Made by a program: the position numbers and the translations under genes
From: Candidatus Gottesmanbacteria bacterium RBG_16_37_8
Lineage (GTDB): Bacteria > Patescibacteriota > Microgenomatia > 2-02-FULL-39-11
NCBI GenBank assembly: GCA_001779055.1
Contig: MFJA01000002.1
Location: 1-9,730 of the forward strand
Length of the DNA stretch: 9,730 nucleotides
Reading direction: 5' to 3'
Shown: positions 1 through 6,999 of the stretch, one piece after another
Numbering within the stretch: position 1 is the stretch's first letter
Layout of the letters: every line of letters starts with the position of its first letter
Notes under the pieces: generated by a model
Told to the model about the DNA's origin: nothing
What the model saw: the letters and a program-made list of their open reading frames with translations, nothing else
The model's database searches: none

Positions 1-1
1 A

Positions 2-265
2 ACTTGTCGTGACTGCGGCAAACAATTTGTTTGGACCGCCGGCGAGCAGGAGTTTTATCAACAAAAAGGATTTGATAATCCGCCTTCAAGATGCCCTGAC
101 TGCAGGACAAAAAAGAAGGAAGAAAGAATGCAAAACAGGCAGATGACTAAAATCACCTGCAGTAATTGCGGAAAAGAAGATGAAGTACCGTTTGTTCCCA
201 GAAAAGGAACACCGGTTCTTTGCCGTGAGTGTTTTTCCAATAAAAGGCAAGGACCAGCTGCGTAA
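2..265 (+). CDS. Double zinc-ribbon protein, 3' part (5' end outside window)
   Basis: The frame is open from the left edge and ends at TAA 263-265, giving 87 visible residues. Two metal-binding modules can be seen. The first has CxxC at visible residues 2-5, the motif FVWTAGEQEFY, then PPSRCPDC with Cys 31 and 34; this resembles the probable zinc-ribbon family zf-trcl. The second has CSNC at 53-56 and CREC at 74-77, exactly 17 residues apart, the CxxC-x17-CxxC module frequent in Patescibacteria. A Lys/Glu/Arg-rich linker (about 37-50) joins them. All eight Cys are present, so both sites should bind zinc. Only a few N-terminal residues are probably missing, because the first CxxC normally lies near the start. 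It probably acts in the cytoplasm, perhaps binding nucleic acid or ribosomes, but the function is unknown. It ends 45 bp before the convergent membrane-protein gene, with a terminator between them. Confidence 0.85.
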   Translation, partial: TCRDCGKQFVWTAGEQEFYQQKGFDNPPSRCPDCRTKKKEERMQNRQMTKITCSNCGKEDEVPFVPRKGTPVLCRECFSNKRQGPAA

Positions 266-295
266 GAAAGATTTAGGAATTAATATTATTAAAAA

Positions 296-328
296 AGAAA
301 GCCCCCCGATTATATCGGGGGGCTTTTT
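296..328. terminator. Bidirectional intrinsic terminator
   Basis: A perfect 12-bp stem has arms AAAGCCCCCCGA (298-309) and TCGGGGGGCTTT (315-326) around a 5-nt loop (310-314). A G-T and an A-T pair can extend it to 296-328. On the + strand the hairpin runs into TTTTT and ends the zinc-ribbon transcript. On the - strand it is followed by TTTCTTTTTT, the complement of 291-300, and ends the membrane-protein operon. The stop codon of the minus-strand gene (310-312) lies in the loop and its last codons form one arm. The GC-rich core stands out in AT-rich surroundings. Confidence 0.95.
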
Positions 329-2643
329 GTTAATTTCTTTCTGAAAATGAATAAGAGGGGAATAGCCAGTATTTCGCTATAGAGGAGAAATGTTTTTAAA
401 GGGTGGGGTTGGTGGGTAACTTCGATAGTGTGAGAGCCGGGTTTGGCTTTTGCTGCCACATACATAGGAAAGACGGCATATTTCTCAACCTGTTTTCCGT
501 CGACGACCACATTCCAATTGGGGTGATAACTCATCTTGAACATAAATACGCAATTGCGGCAATTTTTAGGAACATCAATTTTGGCTGAATAGGTTTGTTT
601 ATTAACCTTTTCCTGACTTATTTTGGCTGAGACGGTAGCCTCCGGAAAAACAAAGGGGAAATCGGCAAAGATATTTTTTGTCCGGTTGTTTTCCCGGTAA
701 GTTACTTCATCGATCATTTTTATTTGTTTTTTCATGCCCGGCGGAACCGACGGATTTTTCTCAACACTAATAAGAGGATGCATTTTCCAGGTTCTAGGAT
801 AGCTTCTATGCCAGAGATAGACAAGATTTAAAAAGTTAGTTTTATCACTTTCAACAAACATGGGACTTTCGACAACATCAAACCAGCCGCTTGTCGGGAT
901 TTCATAGACTTGGTAAGGACCGAATTTTTTGACCATTTGAGCAGTTTGGGGAAAGTCCTGATTTTTGGGGGCAATTATATAACGCAGGTTAAGCAGGTTA
1001 TAGTCCATGGCATAGCGCTCATCAAAATTCTGGTCGTTTTCGGACATCATAGACCAGGTTTCCGGAAGAAACTGGCTCATATCAAAGCCATAGACGCTTA
1101 AAAGCATGTAAATTTGGGATGATCCCAAGCGGAAATCATGTCCCCAATTGCCGGGCCGGCCGGCATAGATTCGGGCTTGAGGCTTTTCTTTTAGGAAATC
1201 CAGGAGATCAAGGAAATTCTTTTCATCATAACTGTAAGCACTGTTGGCTTCAGAGATCCAGCGGTGATTAAGGGCATTATATTTAACGGTTTGATTGACT
1301 GTCAAATAGGCAATGACGGAGATTAATATCAGATTGAAAATAGGAGAGATCCAAGGAAAGACAGCTTGAATTTCTTTGGTTTTTTTTATTTTTTCCTGAA
1401 AGAAAGAGGTAATTTTTGATGTCAGGGAAAAAAGAAATTCAATTGAGAGCGGCAGGAGAAAAAGGGAAGTAGCATGAACTCCGACTATAAAACGATGGAG
1501 ATGGAAATCCTTCATACCGGGAATAAGATCTATAAGCCCGCCCCAGGTAGTCCGGCCAAAATAAAATAACATCATCAGGGCAAAGATATAGGCAAATATT
1601 AAATACTCTTTATGGAGAAGAAGAACGAAAAAGCCAAGAGTGACCAGAGAGGTTACAAGAGGCAATCTTTGCCAATCAAAAATTTCTCCATTTAAGTATT
1701 GTCTGATTACTTCAAACCAACCGTAGGAATTGAATTTCCAGATCGGATCCCAGAAGGAAACGATGTGATAGTTGTTATATAAAAGAATTGGAATGATCCA
1801 ATATGAAAGGACAAGTATCAGAGAAATATAGATAAGAAATAGTTGTTTAATCCTACTAATGATGTTTGTTTTATTAAGATCTAAAAAGATAAGGGGGGTT
1901 GTTGAGAGAAGAGTAATAATACCAATACCAAGATGGCCGGCTGTTGTTAGAGTAAGAAAAACAACTGCCCAAAAGGCAGGGTGAAGGTGAAAAAGATTAG
2001 TGATTTTAGAATTGGCAGTTGCAGTGATTTTTTTAGCTGCCTTAAAAGTAAAGGCCAGGGCAAGCGGCATGAAAATGACAGCGTAAAGTTGGGAGGTTAA
2101 ACCCCAACCGCGCCAGAGAGAACTGGGAGGATCGATACCATAGAGGCCATCAGTTGATAAGTGAGAAGCAAAAAAGGCGGCAATAGCCGAGGGAATAATT
2201 GGAAATCCGACTATTATAAAAGCCAGGAAAAAAGGCAAGGGAATAAGTGATAAGAGCAAATATTTTGTCCAGTTGTAATACTGGTAGAGTGTGAAAGACC
2301 CGCCGTCGCCAAGGCTATGGCGGGCAAAGGAAGCAACAGGCGAGACAAGCAGTTTATATGAGGCAACTATGGTGATTTGGGGCAAATGGGAATAATAGAA
2401 GGGTAAAGCATAACCTTCAGCCCAATAGGTAACATTATGATCAACGAGATTGGGCAGACATTGAAGGCTTAAGGGGCAGCCGTAATTTTCCCAAACCCAG
2501 TTGGTACGATGGACAAGGGAATATTGGAAAATATTATCATTGGGATCACCTTTAATGGTAACTTCTGCACGATAAAGGATGAGATTAAAAATTATGGCAA
2601 AAGCTAAGATTATTAAAGCAAGATATTTTTTAAGAGTATTCAT
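310..2643 (-). CDS. PTPS-related / YfhO-like GT-C membrane protein (777 aa)
   Basis: This is a large polytopic membrane protein with roughly 11-13 hydrophobic segments between residues 5 and 450 and one more at about 750-766. The first extracytoplasmic loop has GDPNDN (32-37), an acidic motif where GT-C glycosyltransferases carry their catalytic Asp. It is followed by WAEGYALPFYYSHLP (74-88), which resembles the 6-pyruvoyl-tetrahydropterin-synthase-related membrane family; that name is historical and does not imply pterin chemistry. An acidic/aromatic stretch, GMKDFHLHRF (376-385), is also typical of such proteins. Residues about 455-745 form a large soluble part. Its end (YHPNWNVVVDGK at 706-717, then PGSHTIEV at 735-742) matches the beta-rich C-terminal region of YfhO-type proteins, and a final membrane helix and RKK follow. 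The likely role is sugar transfer from a polyprenyl-phosphate donor at the outer face; substrate unknown. The start codon overlaps the upstream stop as ATGA (2640-2643) and no Shine-Dalgarno is visible, so translational coupling is expected. Confidence 0.8.
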   Translation of the reverse strand: MNTLKKYLALIILAFAIIFNLILYRAEVTIKGDPNDNIFQYSLVHRTNWVWENYGCPLSLQCLPNLVDHNVTYWAEGYALPFYYSHLPQITIVASYKLLVSPVASFARHSLGDGGSFTLYQYYNWTKYLLLSLIPLPFFLAFIIVGFPIIPSAIAAFFASHLSTDGLYGIDPPSSLWRGWGLTSQLYAVIFMPLALAFTFKAAKKITATANSKITNLFHLHPAFWAVVFLTLTTAGHLGIGIITLLSTTPLIFLDLNKTNIISRIKQLFLIYISLILVLSYWIIPILLYNNYHIVSFWDPIWKFNSYGWFEVIRQYLNGEIFDWQRLPLVTSLVTLGFFVLLLHKEYLIFAYIFALMMLFYFGRTTWGGLIDLIPGMKDFHLHRFIVGVHATSLFLLPLSIEFLFSLTSKITSFFQEKIKKTKEIQAVFPWISPIFNLILISVIAYLTVNQTVKYNALNHRWISEANSAYSYDEKNFLDLLDFLKEKPQARIYAGRPGNWGHDFRLGSSQIYMLLSVYGFDMSQFLPETWSMMSENDQNFDERYAMDYNLLNLRYIIAPKNQDFPQTAQMVKKFGPYQVYEIPTSGWFDVVESPMFVESDKTNFLNLVYLWHRSYPRTWKMHPLISVEKNPSVPPGMKKQIKMIDEVTYRENNRTKNIFADFPFVFPEATVSAKISQEKVNKQTYSAKIDVPKNCRNCVFMFKMSYHPNWNVVVDGKQVEKYAVFPMYVAAKAKPGSHTIEVTHQPHPLKTFLLYSEILAIPLLFIFRKKLTKSPPI

Positions 2644-4448
2644 TTATATAAAACCGGATTAAACCAGTCCGCATGATCGCTGTTTATACCGTCACCGGCA
2701 TCTGTAACGGTTAAGCCTAAATATTTAACTCCGGACACTTTGACTTTAACTGATCCAGGAAAATCGAAACGGCCCATTTTCTTACTCTCAAAGAGAAGTT
2801 TGCCGTCACCCCAAATTTGAAAGACGACAGATGCCTCTGTTGGAGCTTCGGTATCAACTCCAAAATCGGTTGAAAGGTAGGAGAATTTGCGGTTGATATC
2901 AAAGGTTAAATTTGAATTGGCATGAGTGCCGAAACCCTTACGGTAGTAATAGTAATTATTTGACAACCTACTCCATTTCTTCCAACCAGCCCAAGATTCG
3001 ACTGCTTTATTAACCTGAAGACTGGCATAGTCCTGTCTTATTATTATCGGTCTAAATGAAGTAAGAGATACTTTGCCATAAATAAAATATGAAGCGTGGG
3101 AAAGAGCAAGAAAGGAGAGAATAATAATGATGATGACAGGCAAAATGAGAATGCTTATTTGAGAGAAAATATAAGGATAAAGAAGAAAATAAAGAAGAAT
3201 AGAGAAGTAGGAGTTAGCAATAGTTAAAGTCGGTGAAGTTATGGCAGAAAGTACGCCGATACCGTTATTTGGATAATTGAGAATAAGACCGGTATGAATA
3301 TTAAAAAAGATATTAACGGTAAAGAAGAAATAGAGAAGCCAGAAGTAGATAACAGCTATTGGTCGTTTGTCTTTGGTAGTTGATCGATGATTTACGAGAA
3401 AGGGATATAAAAAGAGGAGAAGTACAACAATTGGATAGGAATATCTTTCATGGCTTTGAGTGGTAAACAAGAAGAAGGAAAAAATGGCAAAGGTAAGGGC
3501 GAGAAGAAAGTTTCTGGCTGTTGGCTTGAGGTATGCTAATAAACAAGCCAGAAAGTAGCTACTTGAGAAAAGGAATAAACCAACCCTTTTGGCATTTAAG
3601 ATGCCTAAAACTGTTACTTTGTCGGTAGTGGTCATACCTTTGGCATTAGCGACAATCCACCAGAGATTGTGGGCATTTAGAGAGAGCCAGGGAAAGTAAT
3701 CGCTGTTGACTGTCAGGAGAAATAATACCTGATTCATCTGATTGGCAAAAATAAAGGGCAGAACTGTTATAAAGAAAACAAGAACAAAGATGGCGATGCC
3801 TTTGACGACGGTTTTATAACCGAAATAGCGCCAGAGGAAGATAAAATAAATCGGGATAAATATAATATTTTGAAGTTTGAGCATGGGGCCGACAGCAAAA
3901 ATAAAAGTTGCCAAAAGAGGCCTACGATAGAAAAGAAGTATGACGGCAGCTAAGGTAAAGAAGATTCCTAACGATTCCACCTGGCCCCAAAGGGCGGAAT
4001 CAATAATAACCACCGGATTAAGGTAAAAAATTGAAGCTAAAATAAGAGGCAGGGAAGGAGGCAGTTTTGCTACAAAGACACCTAAGCTTTCCAATTTCTT
4101 TTTCTGGGAAAAAAACCAGTAGATTAAGATTGCTATGACGGTATCAAAGACAATGGCAATTGATTTTGAGGCAAGCAGAAACCAGAAGTTATTCAACTGC
4201 CAAAAATTATAATAATCATGAGGGTCGGCAAATATTGAATAAATCTTGGCCATCAACCATAAGACGTAAATAAAGCCAGGCGGATAATTAATGTTGGTAT
4301 TTAGAGAGGTCCATACAATTCCATGATCTATGGCGGCCAATCCCCAGGATTTCCAGAAGGAGATATCTGCTTCAAAACCGGAATTGCCAACTAGAATAAG
4401 CCGAATTATCAATCCAACGAAAAGAACAAATAAAAAGGCAGTTTTCAT
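2640..4448 (-). CDS. GT-C glycosyltransferase-like protein with C-terminal NPCBM domain (602 aa)
   Basis: The N-terminal part, about residues 1-450, is a multispanning GT-C-like module with about 13 hydrophobic segments. It has GFEADISFW (24-32), where D28 is the expected catalytic Asp of the first outer loop, NYPPGFIYVLW (54-64), NPVVIIDSALWGQVES (144-159) and QSHERYSYP (331-339). These patterns match Gpi18-like/COG5542 mannosyltransferase relatives. The last membrane segment ends near 450. Residues about 464-602 match the NPCBM carbohydrate-binding domain: KGFGTHANSNLTFDI (504-518), DFGVDTEA (528-535), VVFQIWGDGKLLFES (541-555), LGLTVTDAGDG (577-587) and DHADWFNPVL (591-600). The domain probably faces outward, beside the active site. 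The inferred role is transfer of a lipid-linked sugar to a surface acceptor held by the NPCBM domain; the sugar cannot be read. The gene lies 60 bp after the preceding gene, has an extended -10-like box at 4467-4475, and overlaps the next gene by 4 bp. The nearest alternative is a generic GT39/GT87-like enzyme. Confidence 0.83.
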   Translation of the reverse strand: MKTAFLFVLFVGLIIRLILVGNSGFEADISFWKSWGLAAIDHGIVWTSLNTNINYPPGFIYVLWLMAKIYSIFADPHDYYNFWQLNNFWFLLASKSIAIVFDTVIAILIYWFFSQKKKLESLGVFVAKLPPSLPLILASIFYLNPVVIIDSALWGQVESLGIFFTLAAVILLFYRRPLLATFIFAVGPMLKLQNIIFIPIYFIFLWRYFGYKTVVKGIAIFVLVFFITVLPFIFANQMNQVLFLLTVNSDYFPWLSLNAHNLWWIVANAKGMTTTDKVTVLGILNAKRVGLFLFSSSYFLACLLAYLKPTARNFLLALTFAIFSFFLFTTQSHERYSYPIVVLLLFLYPFLVNHRSTTKDKRPIAVIYFWLLYFFFTVNIFFNIHTGLILNYPNNGIGVLSAITSPTLTIANSYFSILLYFLLYPYIFSQISILILPVIIIIILSFLALSHASYFIYGKVSLTSFRPIIIRQDYASLQVNKAVESWAGWKKWSRLSNNYYYYRKGFGTHANSNLTFDINRKFSYLSTDFGVDTEAPTEASVVFQIWGDGKLLFESKKMGRFDFPGSVKVKVSGVKYLGLTVTDAGDGINSDHADWFNPVLYK

Positions 4449-4466
4449 AGAGCGTAATATAGAAAC

Positions 4467-4475
4467 ATTTTAACA
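4467..4475 (-). promoter_or_regulatory. Extended -10-like box before the GT-C/NPCBM gene
   Basis: Read on the - strand, the sequence is TGTTAAAAT, a TGn extension plus a five-of-six match to TATAAT. It ends 18 nt before the ATG at 4448. A start about 7 nt downstream would leave a leader near 11 nt. No good -35 is seen at 16-19 nt and no Shine-Dalgarno precedes the ATG. The same box recurs before the two upstream genes. Confidence 0.45.
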
Positions 4476-4508
4476 GAAAAAATCAGGATTTGAGAGGGAG
4501 AAGAAAGT

Positions 4509-6146
4509 CTATTTAACAAGACAGGTTTGGTTTTGGTTCATAAGATCATAGATCTTTACGGATCCGTCATTATATTTTTCCAAAGCAGGGTAATCTCCAG
4601 TATCGCTTGATGTAAGAACATAGCGGAAATTATATTGATTGCAGAGTGTTTTATAATCATGATTTGTCAAAAACTTATCAATAATATTGCTTTTATCGTA
4701 GACGCTGGCCGGAGTTCTGGAAGTATAGCCGAAGGCCATAGGTTTATTATGAATTGTTTGATAGTAAAGATTGATATAGCGATCCGAGACTTGATCGATA
4801 AGTGCCCCAGCCGGCAATTTTTCCAAGGCATTAATATAAGGAGGGATTTGGATAAAAGCCAGCGATAACGGTTTTGGCAGATACTCAAAAAAAAGAAGGA
4901 TTAATATGAATAGAGTTATGATTTTATTTTTTAAAGGACCTTTTGAAAGCATCCAAATGCCTTTTGCAAATAAGACGGATACGGCTAAATAAACGATTAA
5001 AACCATTCTTATCGGCATTCCAGTTGTACCCAGAAAAGGTAGTATTTTTTCCAATAGAGCATAGGGAAGCAAAAGATAGGGAATTTCCAGATGCTTTAAA
5101 TGCAAGATAGGACCAAAACTCATGAGAGCAAAAAAAATCAGTAGGACAAGCCAAAGAGAAAATGACGGCATGTTTATTTTTTTTCTATTTATAAGTAAAT
5201 AAATTAAGACAATAATGGTGGAGAATCCGATATGGACACTGTCTTCAGCGATATTATTTGAAGCAAGTTGTGACCAGTATGATTTAGTTAAATCGGCAAA
5301 TCTCCACAGACCTCCCGGAATAAATAAACCAAAAAGATCCAGAGAATTGTATTGAGCAGTATGCATACCAAAAATAAAATCTTTGGCGATTAACTGATAA
5401 TAAGCAAGAACTATTGGTCCGGATGTCAAAAGTGTAGAGACTATAAAAATGAATAAGGGCAGATAATATTTTTTATTTATCAGGAACAGAGAACGGTTTT
5501 TAACTGCAAACCAGACGATTATAATTGCCGCAATAAGGAGGCAATATATAAAATAATAATCGGAACAGAGGAGTACCAGATATAGAGAAATTGAGGCAAA
5601 TATGGCATTTAAAATATTCGGTTTAGTCATAAATTTATACCAGCAAAGCGTGAAGAGAGGTATCCATTCGATAGAGATTAACTCCATGTGACCCAAGGTG
5701 TGGGCGAAATGATAACTGGAAAAGGAAAAGATAAATCCTCCAAAGAAAGATGCCCAATAGGATTTGGTGAAATAATAGCTTAACCAATAAGCAGTTACAC
5801 CTGCGGAGACAAAAGTGAAGATGATAATAACATTATGAGCCTGAATAAAAGTTAAAAACTCAGATAAAAATAAAAACAGGTAGCCATTGAACGGATTTAA
5901 GGCGTGACCATAAAGAGAAATACCATGAGGATAATGTAAATAATCGGTAAACCAGATTGAGGTATGGAGTTCTGTCACAGCTTTTTTAATCCACCAAAGA
6001 TTCCAAATATGGGCAAATCCATCAGTGTAGCCCGTGAAGAAATGAGTGGAAAAAAATTTTATGGCCGGAAAGGTAATGAATGAGAAGACTAAGAAATATA
6101 AAAATGATAAAAATAAAGTGATGATAATTATCCGGGTTGTCTTCAT
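4509..6146 (-). CDS. GT-C-like polytopic membrane protein (545 aa)
   Basis: About 12-13 hydrophobic segments cover residues 5-420, followed by a soluble tail of about 125 residues. The first outer loop has GYTDGFAHIWNLWWIKKA (39-56), whose D42 is the likely GT-C catalytic acid. Next come YPHGISLYGH (72-81), FSFSSYHFAHTLGHME (140-155) and WIPLF (161-165). This order of motifs (acidic-Trp loop, YPxGxxL, then a His-rich GH element) is typical of a broad bacterial membrane-protein family annotated as hypothetical or YfhO-related glycosyltransferases. Further markers are TTGMPIRMVLI (374-384), EYLPKPL (421-427) and QTIHNKPMAFGYTSR (463-477). It is probably an envelope glycosyltransferase using lipid-linked sugar; substrate unknown. 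TAG 4509-4511 ends it. It lies 67 bp after the upstream 240-aa gene and 60 bp before the next. The ATG has no Shine-Dalgarno, but a TGCTAAAAT box lies 20 nt upstream. Confidence 0.75.
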   Translation of the reverse strand: MKTTRIIIITLFLSFLYFLVFSFITFPAIKFFSTHFFTGYTDGFAHIWNLWWIKKAVTELHTSIWFTDYLHYPHGISLYGHALNPFNGYLFLFLSEFLTFIQAHNVIIIFTFVSAGVTAYWLSYYFTKSYWASFFGGFIFSFSSYHFAHTLGHMELISIEWIPLFTLCWYKFMTKPNILNAIFASISLYLVLLCSDYYFIYCLLIAAIIIVWFAVKNRSLFLINKKYYLPLFIFIVSTLLTSGPIVLAYYQLIAKDFIFGMHTAQYNSLDLFGLFIPGGLWRFADLTKSYWSQLASNNIAEDSVHIGFSTIIVLIYLLINRKKINMPSFSLWLVLLIFFALMSFGPILHLKHLEIPYLLLPYALLEKILPFLGTTGMPIRMVLIVYLAVSVLFAKGIWMLSKGPLKNKIITLFILILLFFEYLPKPLSLAFIQIPPYINALEKLPAGALIDQVSDRYINLYYQTIHNKPMAFGYTSRTPASVYDKSNIIDKFLTNHDYKTLCNQYNFRYVLTSSDTGDYPALEKYNDGSVKIYDLMNQNQTCLVK

Positions 6147-6166
6147 ACATTTTTGGCTTTCATCTT

Positions 6167-6175
6167 ATTTTAGCA
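6167..6175 (-). promoter_or_regulatory. Extended -10-like box before the 545-aa membrane-protein gene
   Basis: On the - strand it reads TGCTAAAAT, ending 20 nt before the ATG at 6146. The predicted transcript start leaves a leader of about 13 nt. The -35 position (about 6190-6195) reads ATTTTC, a poor match, so any activity would rely on the TGn extension. It lies in the 67-bp gap after the 240-aa gene and could give this gene its own promoter inside the operon. Confidence 0.45.
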
Positions 6176-6213
6176 AATAAAGAGGATGAGAAAATTTATC
6201 AGGAATAAGCTGA

Positions 6214-6936
6214 TTAAGGAGTGGGGGTGGGGGGAGGATTCCATTTGACAGAATCAACGATACGGTCAAAAATAGTTTGATCTAATATGCCGTTAGCCAG
6301 GTGAATCATGATATCCTGACGGTCGGGAACTTCAAAAAAGACATCCATATTAGGAGTAGCATTGATCTGGTTAATATACTGAGCTTTGTAACCTTTCAGA
6401 CCGCTGATATTGGTAAAGGGTTGTATGGAGGCAACGCCTTTAAGTCCGGTGAAATATTCCCACCAGTTTTCGACAAATTCCTTTTTTGGACGATTAAGCA
6501 TTTTTTCATCCCGATCTTTAATCAGTTCAATATTGAGAAGAATATTGGTTTGAGGCGGTGTATTGCCCCAAGCAATTCCGACACTGTCGGTCGGATCATT
6601 AATAAAGACTACCAGGGGTAGTGTTTCAGGGTAGGAAAAAACAAACGGATTATTGACTCCCCATTGTTCTTTATAGGGGACTGTGGCATCTGCGGTGAAA
6701 CGCAAAATCGCCTGGGTTGGTTGAACAGGCGGAGTTGGGGTTGCTCCAAGATAGGTGACACCTCCGGGAAGAACAATACCGCCCGGCTTGGTCCGCGAGT
6801 AGCTGTAAGCGGCATAGACAGCTACTCCTAAGAGAAGAATAGCTCCAACAGTAATTGCTGCCAGTTTGGCTATATTGGTTGGCTGATCATCTGAAGGAAC
6901 CTCTTTTTGTTTATATTTCTGGGGTTGGTCTGCCAT
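6214..6936 (-). CDS. Single-pass membrane-anchored protein of unknown function (240 aa)
   Basis: Residues 1-22 are polar and probably cytoplasmic. One membrane helix follows at about 23-46 (IAKLAAITVGAILLLGVAVY...), then a Pro/Thr-rich linker (about 51-76, including TPTPPVQPTQ) and an extracytoplasmic domain at about 77-232. There is no Cys anywhere, so it is not a lipoprotein; the helix is more likely a signal anchor. The domain has NPFVFSYPETLPLVVF (96-111), a long stretch around ENWWEYF (156-162), and ends in ILDQTIFDRIVDSVKW (217-232). Motifs such as 'F.FSYP' and a closing 'FDRI..S.KW' occur in small envelope proteins with PsbP-like folds, but the match is too weak to name a family. The tail is PPPTPTP. 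It is the first gene of the minus-strand run, and its position before three GT-C genes suggests an envelope role. The ATG has no Shine-Dalgarno, and the -10-like box is only 14 nt away. Confidence 0.75.
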   Translation of the reverse strand: MADQPQKYKQKEVPSDDQPTNIAKLAAITVGAILLLGVAVYAAYSYSRTKPGGIVLPGGVTYLGATPTPPVQPTQAILRFTADATVPYKEQWGVNNPFVFSYPETLPLVVFINDPTDSVGIAWGNTPPQTNILLNIELIKDRDEKMLNRPKKEFVENWWEYFTGLKGVASIQPFTNISGLKGYKAQYINQINATPNMDVFFEVPDRQDIMIHLANGILDQTIFDRIVDSVKWNPPPTPTP

Positions 6937-6943
6937 TTTTTTA

Positions 6944-6952
6944 TGCTAAAAT
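6944..6952 (+). promoter_or_regulatory. Extended -10-like box for the rightward GT-C gene
   Basis: The + strand reads TGCTAAAAT. The only -35 candidate is TTGGTC (6925-6930, 16-nt spacer), which is weak. A start near 6959 would give a leader of about 40 nt to the ATG at 7000. The box overlaps the minus-strand -10 by 2 bp, as the two halves of the palindrome at 6943-6960. No better rightward promoter is visible in the 63-bp gap. Confidence 0.4.
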
Positions 6953-6981
6953 TTTAACATTATCGTTGTCGAAGTTGTCAA
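6951..6981 (-). promoter_or_regulatory. Promoter of the minus-strand operon
   Basis: On the - strand a perfect TTGACA -35 (6981-6976) is followed after 19 nt by TAAAAT (6956-6951), preceded by TGT to make an extended -10 (6959-6951). The spacing is 2 nt longer than ideal, which the TGn extension may compensate. Only 14 nt separate the -10 from the ATG at 6936, so the leader would be about 7 nt with no room for a Shine-Dalgarno. This is the best-supported promoter for the minus-strand run. Confidence 0.6.
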
Positions 6982-6982
6982 G
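6965..6982. repeat. Tandem 9-bp repeat over the minus-strand -35
   Basis: GTTGTCGAA (6965-6973) is followed directly by GTTGTCAAG (6974-6982), identical in seven of nine positions. On the - strand the second copy contains the TTGACA -35. It could be a regulator half-site pair or chance; nothing else in the window repeats it. Confidence 0.4.
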
Positions 6983-6999
6983 AGCATATCTATTTTATC

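Noticed and set aside
58..240. A 60-aa minus-strand reading frame opposite the zinc-ribbon gene
   Set aside because: It lies antisense to an evident double zinc-ribbon frame with all Cys pairs. It resembles no family and has no start signal.
6185..6213. Possible terminator after the 240-aa gene
   Set aside because: Only a 5-bp ATCAG/CTGAT stem with a 7-nt loop is present, followed by AAATTTTC without a clean U-run. It is too weak to call.
6218..6237. G-rich tract that might form a G-quadruplex
   Set aside because: It has two main runs (G5, T, G6) with only 11 clustered G, too few for a three-layer intramolecular quadruplex. It is explained by codons for the PPPTPTP tail on the other strand.
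6301..6621. A 106-aa plus-strand reading frame inside the 240-aa protein gene
   Set aside because: It lies antisense to a coherent anchored protein and shows no domain-like features or promoter.
6868..6936. Lipoprotein signal for the 240-aa protein
   Set aside because: There is no Cys in the protein, so no lipobox. The segment is treated as a signal anchor.
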